NCBI RefSeq assembly: GCF_029227915.1
Contig: NC_079876.1
Coordinates: 24,492,001 to 24,556,000 of the forward strand
DNA: 64,000 nucleotides
Direction: 5' to 3'
Origin: Hydractinia symbiolongicarpus
Taxonomy: Eukaryota > Cnidaria > Hydrozoa > Anthoathecata > Hydractiniidae
Positions 9,920 to 60,040 of this stretch are shown piece by piece (position 1 is the first letter of the stretch; every line of letters starts with the position of its first letter). The notes below the pieces were generated by a model. That model had not been told where the DNA came from, made no database searches, and saw nothing but the letters and a program-made list of their open reading frames with translations. Position numbers and translations under genes: made by a program.

Positions 9920-10286
9920 GAAATATAAGATCCCGTATAGTTTCATTACTCTTCTGAATCACGAGCCCCAACCTTTTAATTCTTCAATCCTCTTCTCTTC
10001 CAAATAACGAACCCTACCATTTAGTACTTCAATCAACTACCTATATCTTTCATTTTGTACCATGAGGTCCATGGCCCTCAATGAGATAGAGATACCAGTG
10101 CTTGTAATCTTGAAATATTTCGAACGATGATTTCTGTTTGGTACTCATTTATTATATATTATTTTTTCCATAACTTTTCAAGATCATTTTTTTATCCTCT
10201 AAAAAGCACTAATCTATTACCCTATCAGGATGCCATGTCAATAGCATCAATCCATTTTTAATTTGAATATTCAGTGCTTTCCGCTG
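9920..10286 (-). pseudogene. Decayed tail of the DUF4116 protein and coiled-coil remnant
   Basis: Immediately downstream of the DUF4116 frame and shifted in frame, 10167-10278 reads NGLMLLTWHPDRVID, a stop and CFLEDKKMI. I recall a tail of the form AWHP-W-DWC-EDEKKEI at the C-terminus of this protein in other cnidarian copies. Further downstream, 9930-10075 gives MDLMVQNERYR, a stop and LIEVLNGRVRYLEEKRIEEL, which looks like a coiled coil. Confidence 0.45.
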
Positions 10287-10820
10287 TCAATAGGCATCGA
10301 GCAATTCAGACTCAAACCCAACCCTTCTACACATATCCTGAGTAACAAACCAGTCCGGAACATACTCGATCATAGATGGGTCGTCCTCAACGTCTCTATG
10401 ATACATCTCATAGGCTTTTAGATGTACTGGAACATACTTGAGCATATAGAGCTTTCCCTCTATGGTCTTGTTACACATTTCTTTTGTCTTAAATCGATCC
10501 GGAATGTGCGCGATCATATGAGGCTCATCTTCAACTGCCTTAATGTACATTTCCTGTGTTTTTAGATGATTGGGAACATACTTGATCATCCAAGGACCCT
10601 TTTCAACTGCTTTAATACACATGTCCTGAGTCTTGAATTGATCTGGAACATACTGGAGAGCGTGGGGAAGTTCATCAACCACCCTGTAACACATCTCTTG
10701 CGTTTTGTAGTAATCAGTAACAGTATCTCGCAAGCTCTGCAGTCGATCGGCAAGAGCATCACGAATTGCTGCTACTAGTGCTGATAAAAGTTTTGCAATT
10801 GCATTTCTAAACCAACTCAT
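10287..10820 (-). CDS. DUF4116-repeat protein of Polinton
   Basis: A 177-residue open frame from the ATG at 10820. After an N-terminal helical segment (MSWFRNAIAKLLSALVAAIR) it carries five tandem units of about 33 residues. Each has a core of the form KTQ-MC-KAVE-P-MI-YVPD-F: KTQEMCYRVVDELPHALQYV, KTQDMCIKAVEKGPWMIKYV, KTQEMYIKAVEDEPHMIAHI, KTKEMCNKTIEGKLYMLKYV and KAYEMYHRDVEDDPSMIEYV. These match DUF4116, a repeat of unknown function found in large DNA viruses, protists and cnidarian Polintons. The frame ends early: the conserved tail lies just beyond in another frame. It is the longest intact frame of the element. Confidence 0.75.
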   Translation of the reverse strand: MSWFRNAIAKLLSALVAAIRDALADRLQSLRDTVTDYYKTQEMCYRVVDELPHALQYVPDQFKTQDMCIKAVEKGPWMIKYVPNHLKTQEMYIKAVEDEPHMIAHIPDRFKTKEMCNKTIEGKLYMLKYVPVHLKAYEMYHRDVEDDPSMIEYVPDWFVTQDMCRRVGFESELLDAY

Positions 10821-10993
10821 TTTCTTTTATCATTATCCAATTTTTGTTTTTCAATAATTTTTTTTTAAAAATGGATAGAAGCTGGGACAGTTTGAATAAT
10901 AGGGATTTGTCATGTACAAATTTGTTTATCAACATCATCATTATCGGATTTTTACGCATGCGCCTACATTACATTCTTTTATAAAAGTTAGTT

Positions 10994-11234
10994 ATTAAAG
11001 GAGTGTTTCTACAGTGTTATAATTTATTTATATTTATGATGTTAACAATAACACCACCGAAAAGGGCATTTGGTTTGTTTGACTGGAAAAAAATTAACAA
11101 AGTCATGTTGAGCCTTCAAGTATTTGTCTTCTTCTTGTTCTCTCGCCTCTGTTTTGTAGCCCATTTTGAAATAAATGAAGAATTAACTACCTAAAAAATA
11201 TGTGGAAATCTAAAATTCGCGAAATTAAATACCC
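10994..11234. repeat. Right terminal inverted repeat blocks of Polinton
   Basis: ATTAAAGGAGTGTT (10994-11007), TTATATTTATGATGTTAA (11028-11045) and AAATTAAATACCC (11222-11234) are inverted counterparts of blocks at 535-548, 509-526 and 301-313. The outer part is rich in GCGAAA/TTTCGC motifs. These motifs also occur elsewhere (for example near 39.95 kb), so the GCGAAATTAAAT block alone would be weak evidence. The ordered triple is what supports a terminal repeat. Confidence 0.6.
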
Positions 11235-11356
11235 TAAAAAAATGTGGAAAACCGAAATTCGCAACACTAAATAACTGCGAAAATTTCTCAAGGCAAAAAT
11301 CACAAAATTAATTACCGCGAAATGTAAAAATTTTGGTATCGCGAATTTTAAAACCC

Positions 11357-11567
11357 CTGAAGTTTTACACCTTCAAGATATTTTGACGACGTTATTGTTA
11401 ATACGAGCTGGCCTAAATTCCCAGGTCATTTAACTTAAAATTTAAAAGGCAAATGCGACGAAGTACGCCTTGAGTTTACGGCAAGGTGTTGTGGAGATTC
11501 TGGAAAGAACTTATTCTTTGACATTAGAGTGAATAAACCCCACCAGCTGGACGTTGCAGAAACTTAA
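11357..11567 (+). other. Orphan coding-like fragment with one stop
   Basis: On the plus strand a frame reads SFTPSRYFDDVIVNTSWPKF, then PGHLT, a TAA, and NLKGKCDEVRLEFTARCCGD continuing to DIRVNKPHQLDVAET before a second stop. The composition looks like protein rather than noise, with balanced hydrophobic residues and a cysteine pair. No family was recognised. It could be a captured gene fragment or an exon of an opposite-strand gene. Confidence 0.3.
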
Positions 11568-11686
11568 TACTAAGCAAAGATTACGAACGAGAGAAAAAGA
11601 AACAAGTGTGTAATCCATTCATTATTGAAGTCGAGCAAGGTTCCTTTACACCTTTAGTATAATGACATGAGCAAATACGAACTTAC

Positions 11687-52814
<41,128 letters not shown>

Positions 52815-53525
52815 CTAAAAAAAAAGAAAGAGAGAATCAATGTGATAGCTGGTTTGTAAACTGACATTGATGTATGTAGTTTCATAATCCTTTAGATTTT
52901 TTTAATTTTCAGCCAGTTAACAACAACGTTAAATTTTAGGCAAATTCTTCTAGTGCTTGACAGCGAATAAAAAAAGGGTGAAACTTCAATGCTGCTGTTC
53001 GATCGAATGGCATAGACTTTTCTAAGGATTTCGCCGACGTATTCTCTCAGATTTTACTTAATTAAGGATTTATTATTATAATTATTTTAATAATTAATTA
53101 TTTACTTATATAAGTATTCATTAACATTTAAGTATTTAATTTACAAATATATATATTTTTAAGTTTAACCAACTTAAGTTACCAACCGCAAACAAATTGT
53201 ATTCCAAACAATCCAGCCGATACAAACTAAATAAACCAACTTAAAAATTTAAACAGAAACGAGTGGATCGGTGAGGGGAAGTGAAAGGTTAGACTATAAG
53301 ACCTCTATCTAAAACCTGCAAAAAAGTTATTAAAATTAGGACCACAACAGAGTCACAGAATGATAATGAAAATTTAAGCCTATTGATAGACAACTGAAAA
53401 TTTGATAAAGATATATCTGAAGAAGAAAATAAGTCCCTGTTAAAGGATCATTTAGCTATTGAAGATGGTATTGAGAATTCCAGATCTCTTAGACAAGGAG
53501 AGTGCGAGTGCTTTATAACCGTTAA

Positions 53526-54851
53526 ATGAAGTATACGAAGCAAGCACTAACACTTCGTCCTAATTACAAAGATCAGCGTGGAGTACCACAAAAACAATTT
53601 GGAGATGATTATGAAGGAAAGTATGGTAGATCATTTACTCCTGAATACATATTAACCAGTGAGTACATCAAAGCAATCAATCGAAAGAAGAAACAATTAA
53701 AGATGGAAGAACAGAAAGCCATTCGATTCTGCAATGAAAGTTCAATATTGTTTCTCATAATTTATAAAGTTTTAAATGATCTAAAGAAGAAATTTCGCTC
53801 AACTGACGATGAAAATGACAAAGCAATCAAAGGAGGTATGATGAATTAACTTCCCATGAGAAACTAATTCAAAAATTAGAAGAGAGGCTCAAAAAGGTTT
53901 TTATTAACAGTTATGGAGAGGGATGATAACCTTAATCACCTAATTCTCAAGAAATTAAGAACTTTGAATCATTTAGCGCTTCTCCTTTAACTATCCAGCT
54001 CATTAAATCCAAAAACTATAGCTCATCTCTTGATATGTACACATTTTGAATTTTGTTTGAGAAACTCTTTAATCTAAACCAAAAAGTTTACTAACTGACT
54101 TAGTAAATAATAATTACTTTAAGAATACTGCTTTAATGTTGGTGGGAAAGTAGATGACATTGATAAAATTAGGAGGCGACACATAGCAGCATATGGCAAT
54201 CGCAAACCATGTTAGCGATAAAATTACGTGGAACAGGTACCACCATATTTGCAATACATCAAATTTTTTGTCCATGCAATAATCCTTATTTACACGGACA
54301 CCAACTCAATGAAGATATTTCTATTATCGGATAAAAAAAACAATTTCTATCAGTTCAATTTAGATCATGATGACAAAGAACTTAATAATGACCAAGAAGT
54401 CATGATATCCAACGGTCATCTTGAAAAGTTTAAAAAGGTCGAACAGGTTAAAACTGAAATCACTTATAAATGTGTGCAAAGGATATAAAATGCATGATCG
54501 AGATGACACTATGAGGATAAAAAAAGAAGAAAACCGGAGATGATCAAAAATCGATTGCATTGGATAAAATCAAAATTCAACTATTGCAAGACTTCCAATG
54601 ACGCACAATCCAATCGTCAAAGTGTTTCCAAACAAATTCAAAGCATTAGAAGTATTCAATCAACAAATGAGAACACCGTCAAAGGTACAAAGATAAATTT
54701 AAGAATCACTCAAAGAAAACCAAAATTAAAACTACATACAGAATTGCTTGAGAAGACTACTCAGTCACCACACTTTGTCGCATGGACTTCGATGCGTCTT
54801 CAGCCCAATAATACAGGATTTAGACGATATCTTGACAAGCGGGATATATAA
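53526..54851 (+). other. Degenerate repeat-derived coding frames, unassigned
   Basis: Frames at 53526-53849 (ALTLRPNYKDQRGVPQKQFG, then YGRSFTPEYILTSEYIKA) and 54228-54851 in two frames (lysine-rich, ending RRYLDKRDI) have protein-like composition. They are interrupted by stops. The first looks like something from a multi-copy element, but I cannot name the family. Confidence 0.3.
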
Positions 54852-54949
54852 CATATAGTATTATTATGTTATTTGTGATATCAGGATTTTGAGGATTTTT
54901 TATTAACTTTTATCTTCCAACATCCGTTACTTGCATCTTACTTAATAAA

Positions 54950-55650
54950 TAAGTTCTTCATGTTTAATTTGGCTCTCTTTCGAGATCTGTTGGTTCTAAC
55001 CATTTTGTGAAACATTTTTCTTTTATATGTCCCCCCTGTATTTTTTGTACTCGCCTGATAAGAATACGGAGGCAAATTATCCTTTTGTAGTATTTATTGC
55101 AAATTTTCCCGAAGACCGGTTTTTTTTTATTTCTGTTTAATCATTATATGGTTTTGCTTGCTTTTGTATTGCATTGATCACTGTGTCTACTTCCAGGACT
55201 TGGATGTGTTTAATGGTTTCTTCAGCTGATTGTCCAAGTTTTACTGCTTTGTCAAGGGATAGGTCGGACTCACGACGCATTTGTTTGCGTAATCTGTCAT
55301 TTGCAACTCCATTTGCAACATCTCTTATGAGTGATTCTTTTAATTCTCTAAATTTGCAGTCAGTGAAGTGTCGTTTACTTGTGTAACAAAATAATCAAAT
55401 GACTTCCCTTGTTTTTTATGCTGGGTAAAAAATATGTCTTTTGCAATATTCATCAAGCATTTTGATGAATATAATTTTGGAAACTTGATCTGACTTTGTT
55501 TGATTTAGCCTCCTTCTTGGCAATAGATAGAATTGTTGCTCATGCTTCCACCTCTTCCATTGCTCACTTAAGTTACCAGGAAATGCTAGATACTGGGGTT
55601 GAATGCATTTATTCAGGGTTTTTCTCTTTATTCCGACATTGGTGATTGAA
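54950..55650 (-). mobile_element. Ty3/Gypsy gag remnant
   Basis: The minus strand gives FPGNLSEQWKRWKHEQQFYL (about 55590) and, after frameshifts, KFRELKESLIRDVANGVAND, RLRKQMRRESDLSLDKAVKL and GQSAEETIKHIQVLE (about 55200-55360). This matches the gag capsid end of Ty3/Gypsy-type elements (L-LKDSLIRD-IV-G--D--LRE-LLRE-DLTLDKAI). A possible corrupted zinc knuckle (FGKICNKYYKR) follows near 55100. Confidence 0.6.
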
Positions 55651-56639
55651 CCGGTAGAATAAAAATATACATATCTGCAGCTTGACTAGTTTATCCTTTG
55701 ATAGTTGAAATACAATTCGTTGCATTTTAGATGTAACTAATATTTATAGACGTTAATGTGGACTGGTTATATGACATTTAGCCTAAAGATGGTTGACAGA
55801 GACACAAGATATATGTAAACAAATATGGCAACACTAGATGCAAGATGACATAATAGCGTATAGACATACAGGCATCAATAATTTACCACTGACTTTTGGT
55901 TCATAGTTGTCAATTTTAAATCGATGGATCTACTTACACCAAATCGTCTAAGACTGGGTAGAAATAATGAGATAAGTCTCGTTGACAGTATGATTGTGAC
56001 AAATAATCCAGATCCAGAATAATCCAGATGCTTCGTTCGAAAATGGGCTTTTAGGCCATGTCTGAAATAATGACTCTCCAAAATGGTGTAAATCAGACGA
56101 AGTACCCAAAAGTGTGATAATGCATATTGGTGTTAAAAAGGTATCCCAATACGTTCAAATTATCAATAAGGTATTGTCGAAGGAATTGTGATAGATAACG
56201 ATGAGAAGACTACACATAAAGCTGAAATTCGTTATCGTAACTTTTGTACGAGAATCGATCGGATTACTTGTCGTGGAGCTCATAGTCTAGTTGTGATTCA
56301 CTATATTGATGAATTAAATATGACTGAGGAACTTTCCATGTGTGTTTTTATGTATAAAGTAACAAAGAACTTCAGGATTCACTATCTTTTGCGAAGGTTG
56401 GTTTCAGCATTCAAAGACACAATGAGATACGCAACACCAGTGCCGAAATTTTAGATAAATTTGTACTATCGTTACCATTAAATCAATGTTGACAACGTTT
56501 TTTGGTGAAACGTTCAACAATCCAACTGCTACCCTATCCAATGCATATGGCTAACGTCTCAGCAAAAGTTTTTTAGAGAAAGGGGCAAACAGGTGTTTGT
56601 GATAAAAGTGTTTTCAACCCATTAGTCAAATGCCACTTA

Positions 56640-56990
56640 AATCAAATTACCTCTGCAATACACAAAAAGAAAAAGAATGATGCGTTATCGCCTCCTGTTT
56701 TTTTATGCTTTAAGTCGTACTTGAAGAAAGTTGTATCTTCAAATGCAGCTGCTCTTCTGGCAGATACGAAGAAGCAACCCAGGAGCATCATCAGCTGGAT
56801 GAGAACGCGACTTAACTTGACCCTATTGCAATTCAACTTGATTTGCATTTGAGGCACAGAAGCTAGAAAACTTGATGCCACGCTGACTATTGATAAAAAC
56901 AACGCTCTGGCTGTAATTGACTGTCAATTGAAGAGTGATTGCAAAGAGTGCCACATTCATTCGTTTATGGAACTGTTCTATCGATATATT
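56640..56990 (+). mobile_element. Transposon-derived motif of unknown family
   Basis: The plus strand reads SSNAAALLADTKKQPRSIIS and WMRTRLNLTLLQFNLICI before a stop. I recall near-identical strings (SW-R-RLSFALLRS-I-CIRG) in multi-copy phage-integrase-like ORFs of corals and hydrozoans. The rest of the ORF is not recognisable. Confidence 0.35.
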
Positions 56991-58662
56991 TAGGCTAATA
57001 TATAAACAATTGAATAAATTATTTGCACGGTTATTAAACTGATATGGTGGCATTATACCTTAAGTCTTTCATATACCAGGATAAACACTTCGCATTGGTA
57101 GACGCCAAATAATATCAAATAATTGTTACCTTTAACATATATTAATAACTTTCCAACAAACCTACGAATTCAAAACTGCAAACAAATTTGGTTTAAAAAC
57201 AATAAAATTCAGATAACTAACTGTTAATTTTGTGTAACTGCGTAGTTTCTTTTCAGCATGTTAGTTAACATGCATCCAAATGATAAAAATGCTTCATCTG
57301 AAAGTCAATAATAAATGTTGACTACTAATCCAATTTTCTAGAAACGTTTTAATAAAAACATTAACTAATCTTATCTTTCCTAAATTAACAAATTTCAGTC
57401 TATTTGAATACATCTTTTACTACAGTACTTTTTAATATCTGCTTAAGAAATTAACCTCAGCAAAACAACATATTAAAAGGTTTATTTAATTTTGAACCAG
57501 TAATTTCGTTTCATATCAGACAAAAGATTCCTTTCAATAACAGTCTTTTGATCGCGTTGGTAATAACTATTATCATTTCCATAGTCTTTAGTAATCCACG
57601 ATAGAGGTTGTTTCCATCAAAATTGTCCTGTCCTGTTCATGCTCATTGGAACTTTTACTGCCTGCAGCGCCTGTGTTTTGGCAGCTTTGAAAGTTCAGAC
57701 AAGTCGACTTCCATCACTAACATACGGACATACTTTTAACAAACAATAGAAATTCCGGGAAACTTTCCCATTTTAAATATAATAGAAATTAACCAAACCC
57801 CGGAAGCAGCGACTTGAAATGTTTAATGAAAGTAAGGTTTTATTACATCGGTGTTTGAGAAATAAGAAGTGACTGACAACTTAAGCGCGCTTATTTCGCG
57901 AAATTCACATTGTCTTTAAAATCTACTTATTTTTCATGGGAAATGGTCTTTACTTTACACCAAGCTCATCGCCAGTGGATGATAGGGTAATTATCAGGAC
58001 AAAACCTGAAATGTATATATATAAGAAAAATAACAAGGTACGAGGTTTGAATTCACAAATTCCGCTTGCAAATACAAAAAACACAATATTACAATTATTC
58101 AAAAAAATTCAAGCGCGTAATGATTTACCGGATTGCTTCTACACAACACAAGACAGCTAGCTAACTATGAGATCCGAATACATTTGAAGTAAATAGTGCC
58201 TGTTTTAGGAATCTCACGAATATTTAGGTTTTCCAATATTTCACAGCATAAATCACGTAGGCAATTCCCCCTTCTTTTTCAGTCCCTATTCTTTGTTCTT
58301 CCGAATAACTTATGCTTCTGCTGCCTGCTCTAGGATGTTAGGTTATTGAAATATTGACCGTAAAGTGCTGCAAGAGGCTGGTTTTGCAAGAAGAAAAAAC
58401 CTACTGTAGCTAGTTTACAAAGTGTAAGGCGATTAAAGTAGTCGAACAAAAATATGATAACCAGGATAAATAAGTGTACAAGATTGACCAGTACACCCTA
58501 ACGATGCAACTTTCGTTAGTCAATTTAATACTGATAAGTCTATATTGCTAAGAATATTCGCGAAAATGACATGTATGATTAAATGGGTTACGCAAGTAAA
58601 TTAGTTGGAAAGCTACTAAGTAGGAGCTGGCCGTTGAAAGATCCCAGACCAGACTTAGGTTA

Positions 58663-58860
58663 CTAAACAACTTTTCTAAGCGCTGCATTTAAATTTGCTA
58701 CAGAAGATACAATGTTTTTGCGTACATTAAGCGCATAAACTTGTACTACCCAGTCAACCCAGATATCACCTTTGAATGGAACTAGATTGGCATAATACAT
58801 AAGATTGATATCGACTGTTGAAAAGAATTTTGTATTGATGTTTTTAAGAATAGTGTGCAT
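58663..58860 (-). CDS. Exon 2 of candidate small secreted protein
   Basis: After acceptor CACTATTTAG the exon opens in phase 0. It encodes 65 residues (MHTILKNINTKFFSTVDINL, MYYANLVPFKGDIWVDWVVQ, VYALNVRKNIVSSVANLNAA, LRKVV) and ends at TAG 58663-58665. It has alternating hydrophobic pattern and no cysteines. No family was recognised. Linking it to the signal-peptide exon at 59941-60039 is an inference from matching phase, strand and a 1.08-kb gap. Confidence 0.45.
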   Translation of the reverse strand: MHTILKNINTKFFSTVDINLMYYANLVPFKGDIWVDWVVQVYALNVRKNIVSSVANLNAALRKVV

Positions 58861-58862
58861 CT

Positions 58863-59940
58863 AAATAGTGGTTTCTTATTAAAAGCGTGGAATTAACAAC
58901 AATCTGTTAATTTTATATATTTTTTTCACGAACGCAACTAGCTACAAAAATTATCAAACTATATAATTTAAAAAAACAAATAACAAAGACACATCATTTC
59001 CATTAATTAGGTTGCAAAATTTCTTCTCTACTTTCGACCGTTTTGTTGAAAGCAATTCATCACTTGGATTGCGCATATGTTTTTGTCCTTCTCTGGTTTT
59101 TCTTCAATAATTTCAAAAGATCTTTTGTCCATAGATCGTTTTCTTCCAAGTTGACAAGCTTGATACTGATCAAGACACTAAAATACGAACTAAAACTTGT
59201 CAAATGACCGGCAAAGCAATTGCTTCATCCAAGATGTTAAGAAATCACTTTGTTTGGTTTTTCAGGTAATTTTACATTTATCAAGCCTGTAAAAAAGGCT
59301 ACAGAAGTGAAAAACTAAGGAAGACGAAATTACATTGAAAAGAGATTCATTTTGAGGATAAGAATTAACACAGAATTGGATGCAGAAGATCTAATAATTA
59401 GCTTAGTGATAAATTCTGCTTCTAGAGGTTAGAATTGTGGATCTAAGCCCTGTTTATGTGTCAATCTTGCTTAAAAGAACAACAAGATGAATGAGGAACG
59501 CGGTTGGATAATTCGTATTATTAGTTCGCGTATTATAAATGCAAGATCTACATGAAAATTTTAGAGAAACATATTAAAACGATATAGTTCCTGTTTAATT
59601 CCCACTGGAAAACTAAACGCAGACAGTAATGATCGTAACAGTTACGACTGTTATGGATTTTATGATACTCTTGATAAAGATTAGGACCGTAAAAAATTAA
59701 GGTTGACAAAAATTTAGGGCCGACGAAAAAATAGGGCGCGACAAAAATTAGGGCCGACAAAAATTAGGGCTAATGAAAAATTAGGACCACGAAATATTCC
59801 GACTGACGGAAAATTAGGGTCCTCGAAATTAGTGATCTGCATTTTTTTAGCGGACAAAGTAATGAAATATCGTTATGGGATTGTTAAGTTAAAATTATTT
59901 GAAATAAAAAACTAGCCATAAAAAATATTAAAAATGTTAC
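58863..59940. other. Putative intron of the small secreted gene, with minisatellite
   Basis: It contains the tandem array at 59680-59840. The remainder is AT-rich with no further phase-0 exon that I could recognise. Confidence 0.4.
59680..59840. repeat. Degenerate minisatellite, unit about 17-18 bp
   Basis: Repeated units of the form GGGCCGACAAAAATTA vary along the array (AAAAATTAAGGTTGAC, AATTAGGGCCGACAAA, AAATTAGGACCACGAA, AAATTAGGGTCCTCGA), about eight or nine copies. Confidence 0.7.
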
Positions 59941-60039
59941 CTTTTGTGTGCCAGATCCCGACCCTCCAAGCACTTGAAGTGGTGAAGCTATGCAACCCAC
60001 AAATAAGGCTGCGAATAATACGGCGACAAGTAGCTTCAT
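59941..60039 (-). CDS. Exon 1 (signal peptide) of candidate small secreted protein
   Basis: The ATG at 60039 encodes MKLLVAVLFAALFVGCIASP, then LQVLGGSGSGTQK. It is a textbook signal peptide with a likely cleavage after IAS or near it. The frame is open to an AAG|GTAACA donor at 59941/59940 in phase 0. Upstream on the minus strand an ATAAATA box lies about 55 nt before the ATG (60091-60097). Translation and splicing would give a preprotein of about 98 residues with the exon at 58663-58860. Confidence 0.6.
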
Positions 60040-60040
60040 G

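Larger units (their letters stand above)
52815..58662. other. Repeat-rich intergenic region
   Basis: Between the Ig/FN3 gene start and the small secreted gene. It holds unassigned coding-like frames at 53.5-54.85 kb, a Ty3/Gypsy gag remnant at 54.95-55.65 kb and a transposon-derived motif at 56.7 kb. A 74-codon ATG frame at 57936-58160 could not be assigned. The rest is AT-rich. Confidence 0.5.

Noticed and set aside
54228-54488. YTDTNS string as a second Polinton polymerase motif C
   Set aside because: The surrounding sequence lacks every other polymerase B motif, so the match is probably coincidental.
57936-58160. 74-codon ATG frame MGNGLYFTPSSSPVDDR
   Set aside because: No family, splice context or conservation clue; the length is within chance for this base composition.
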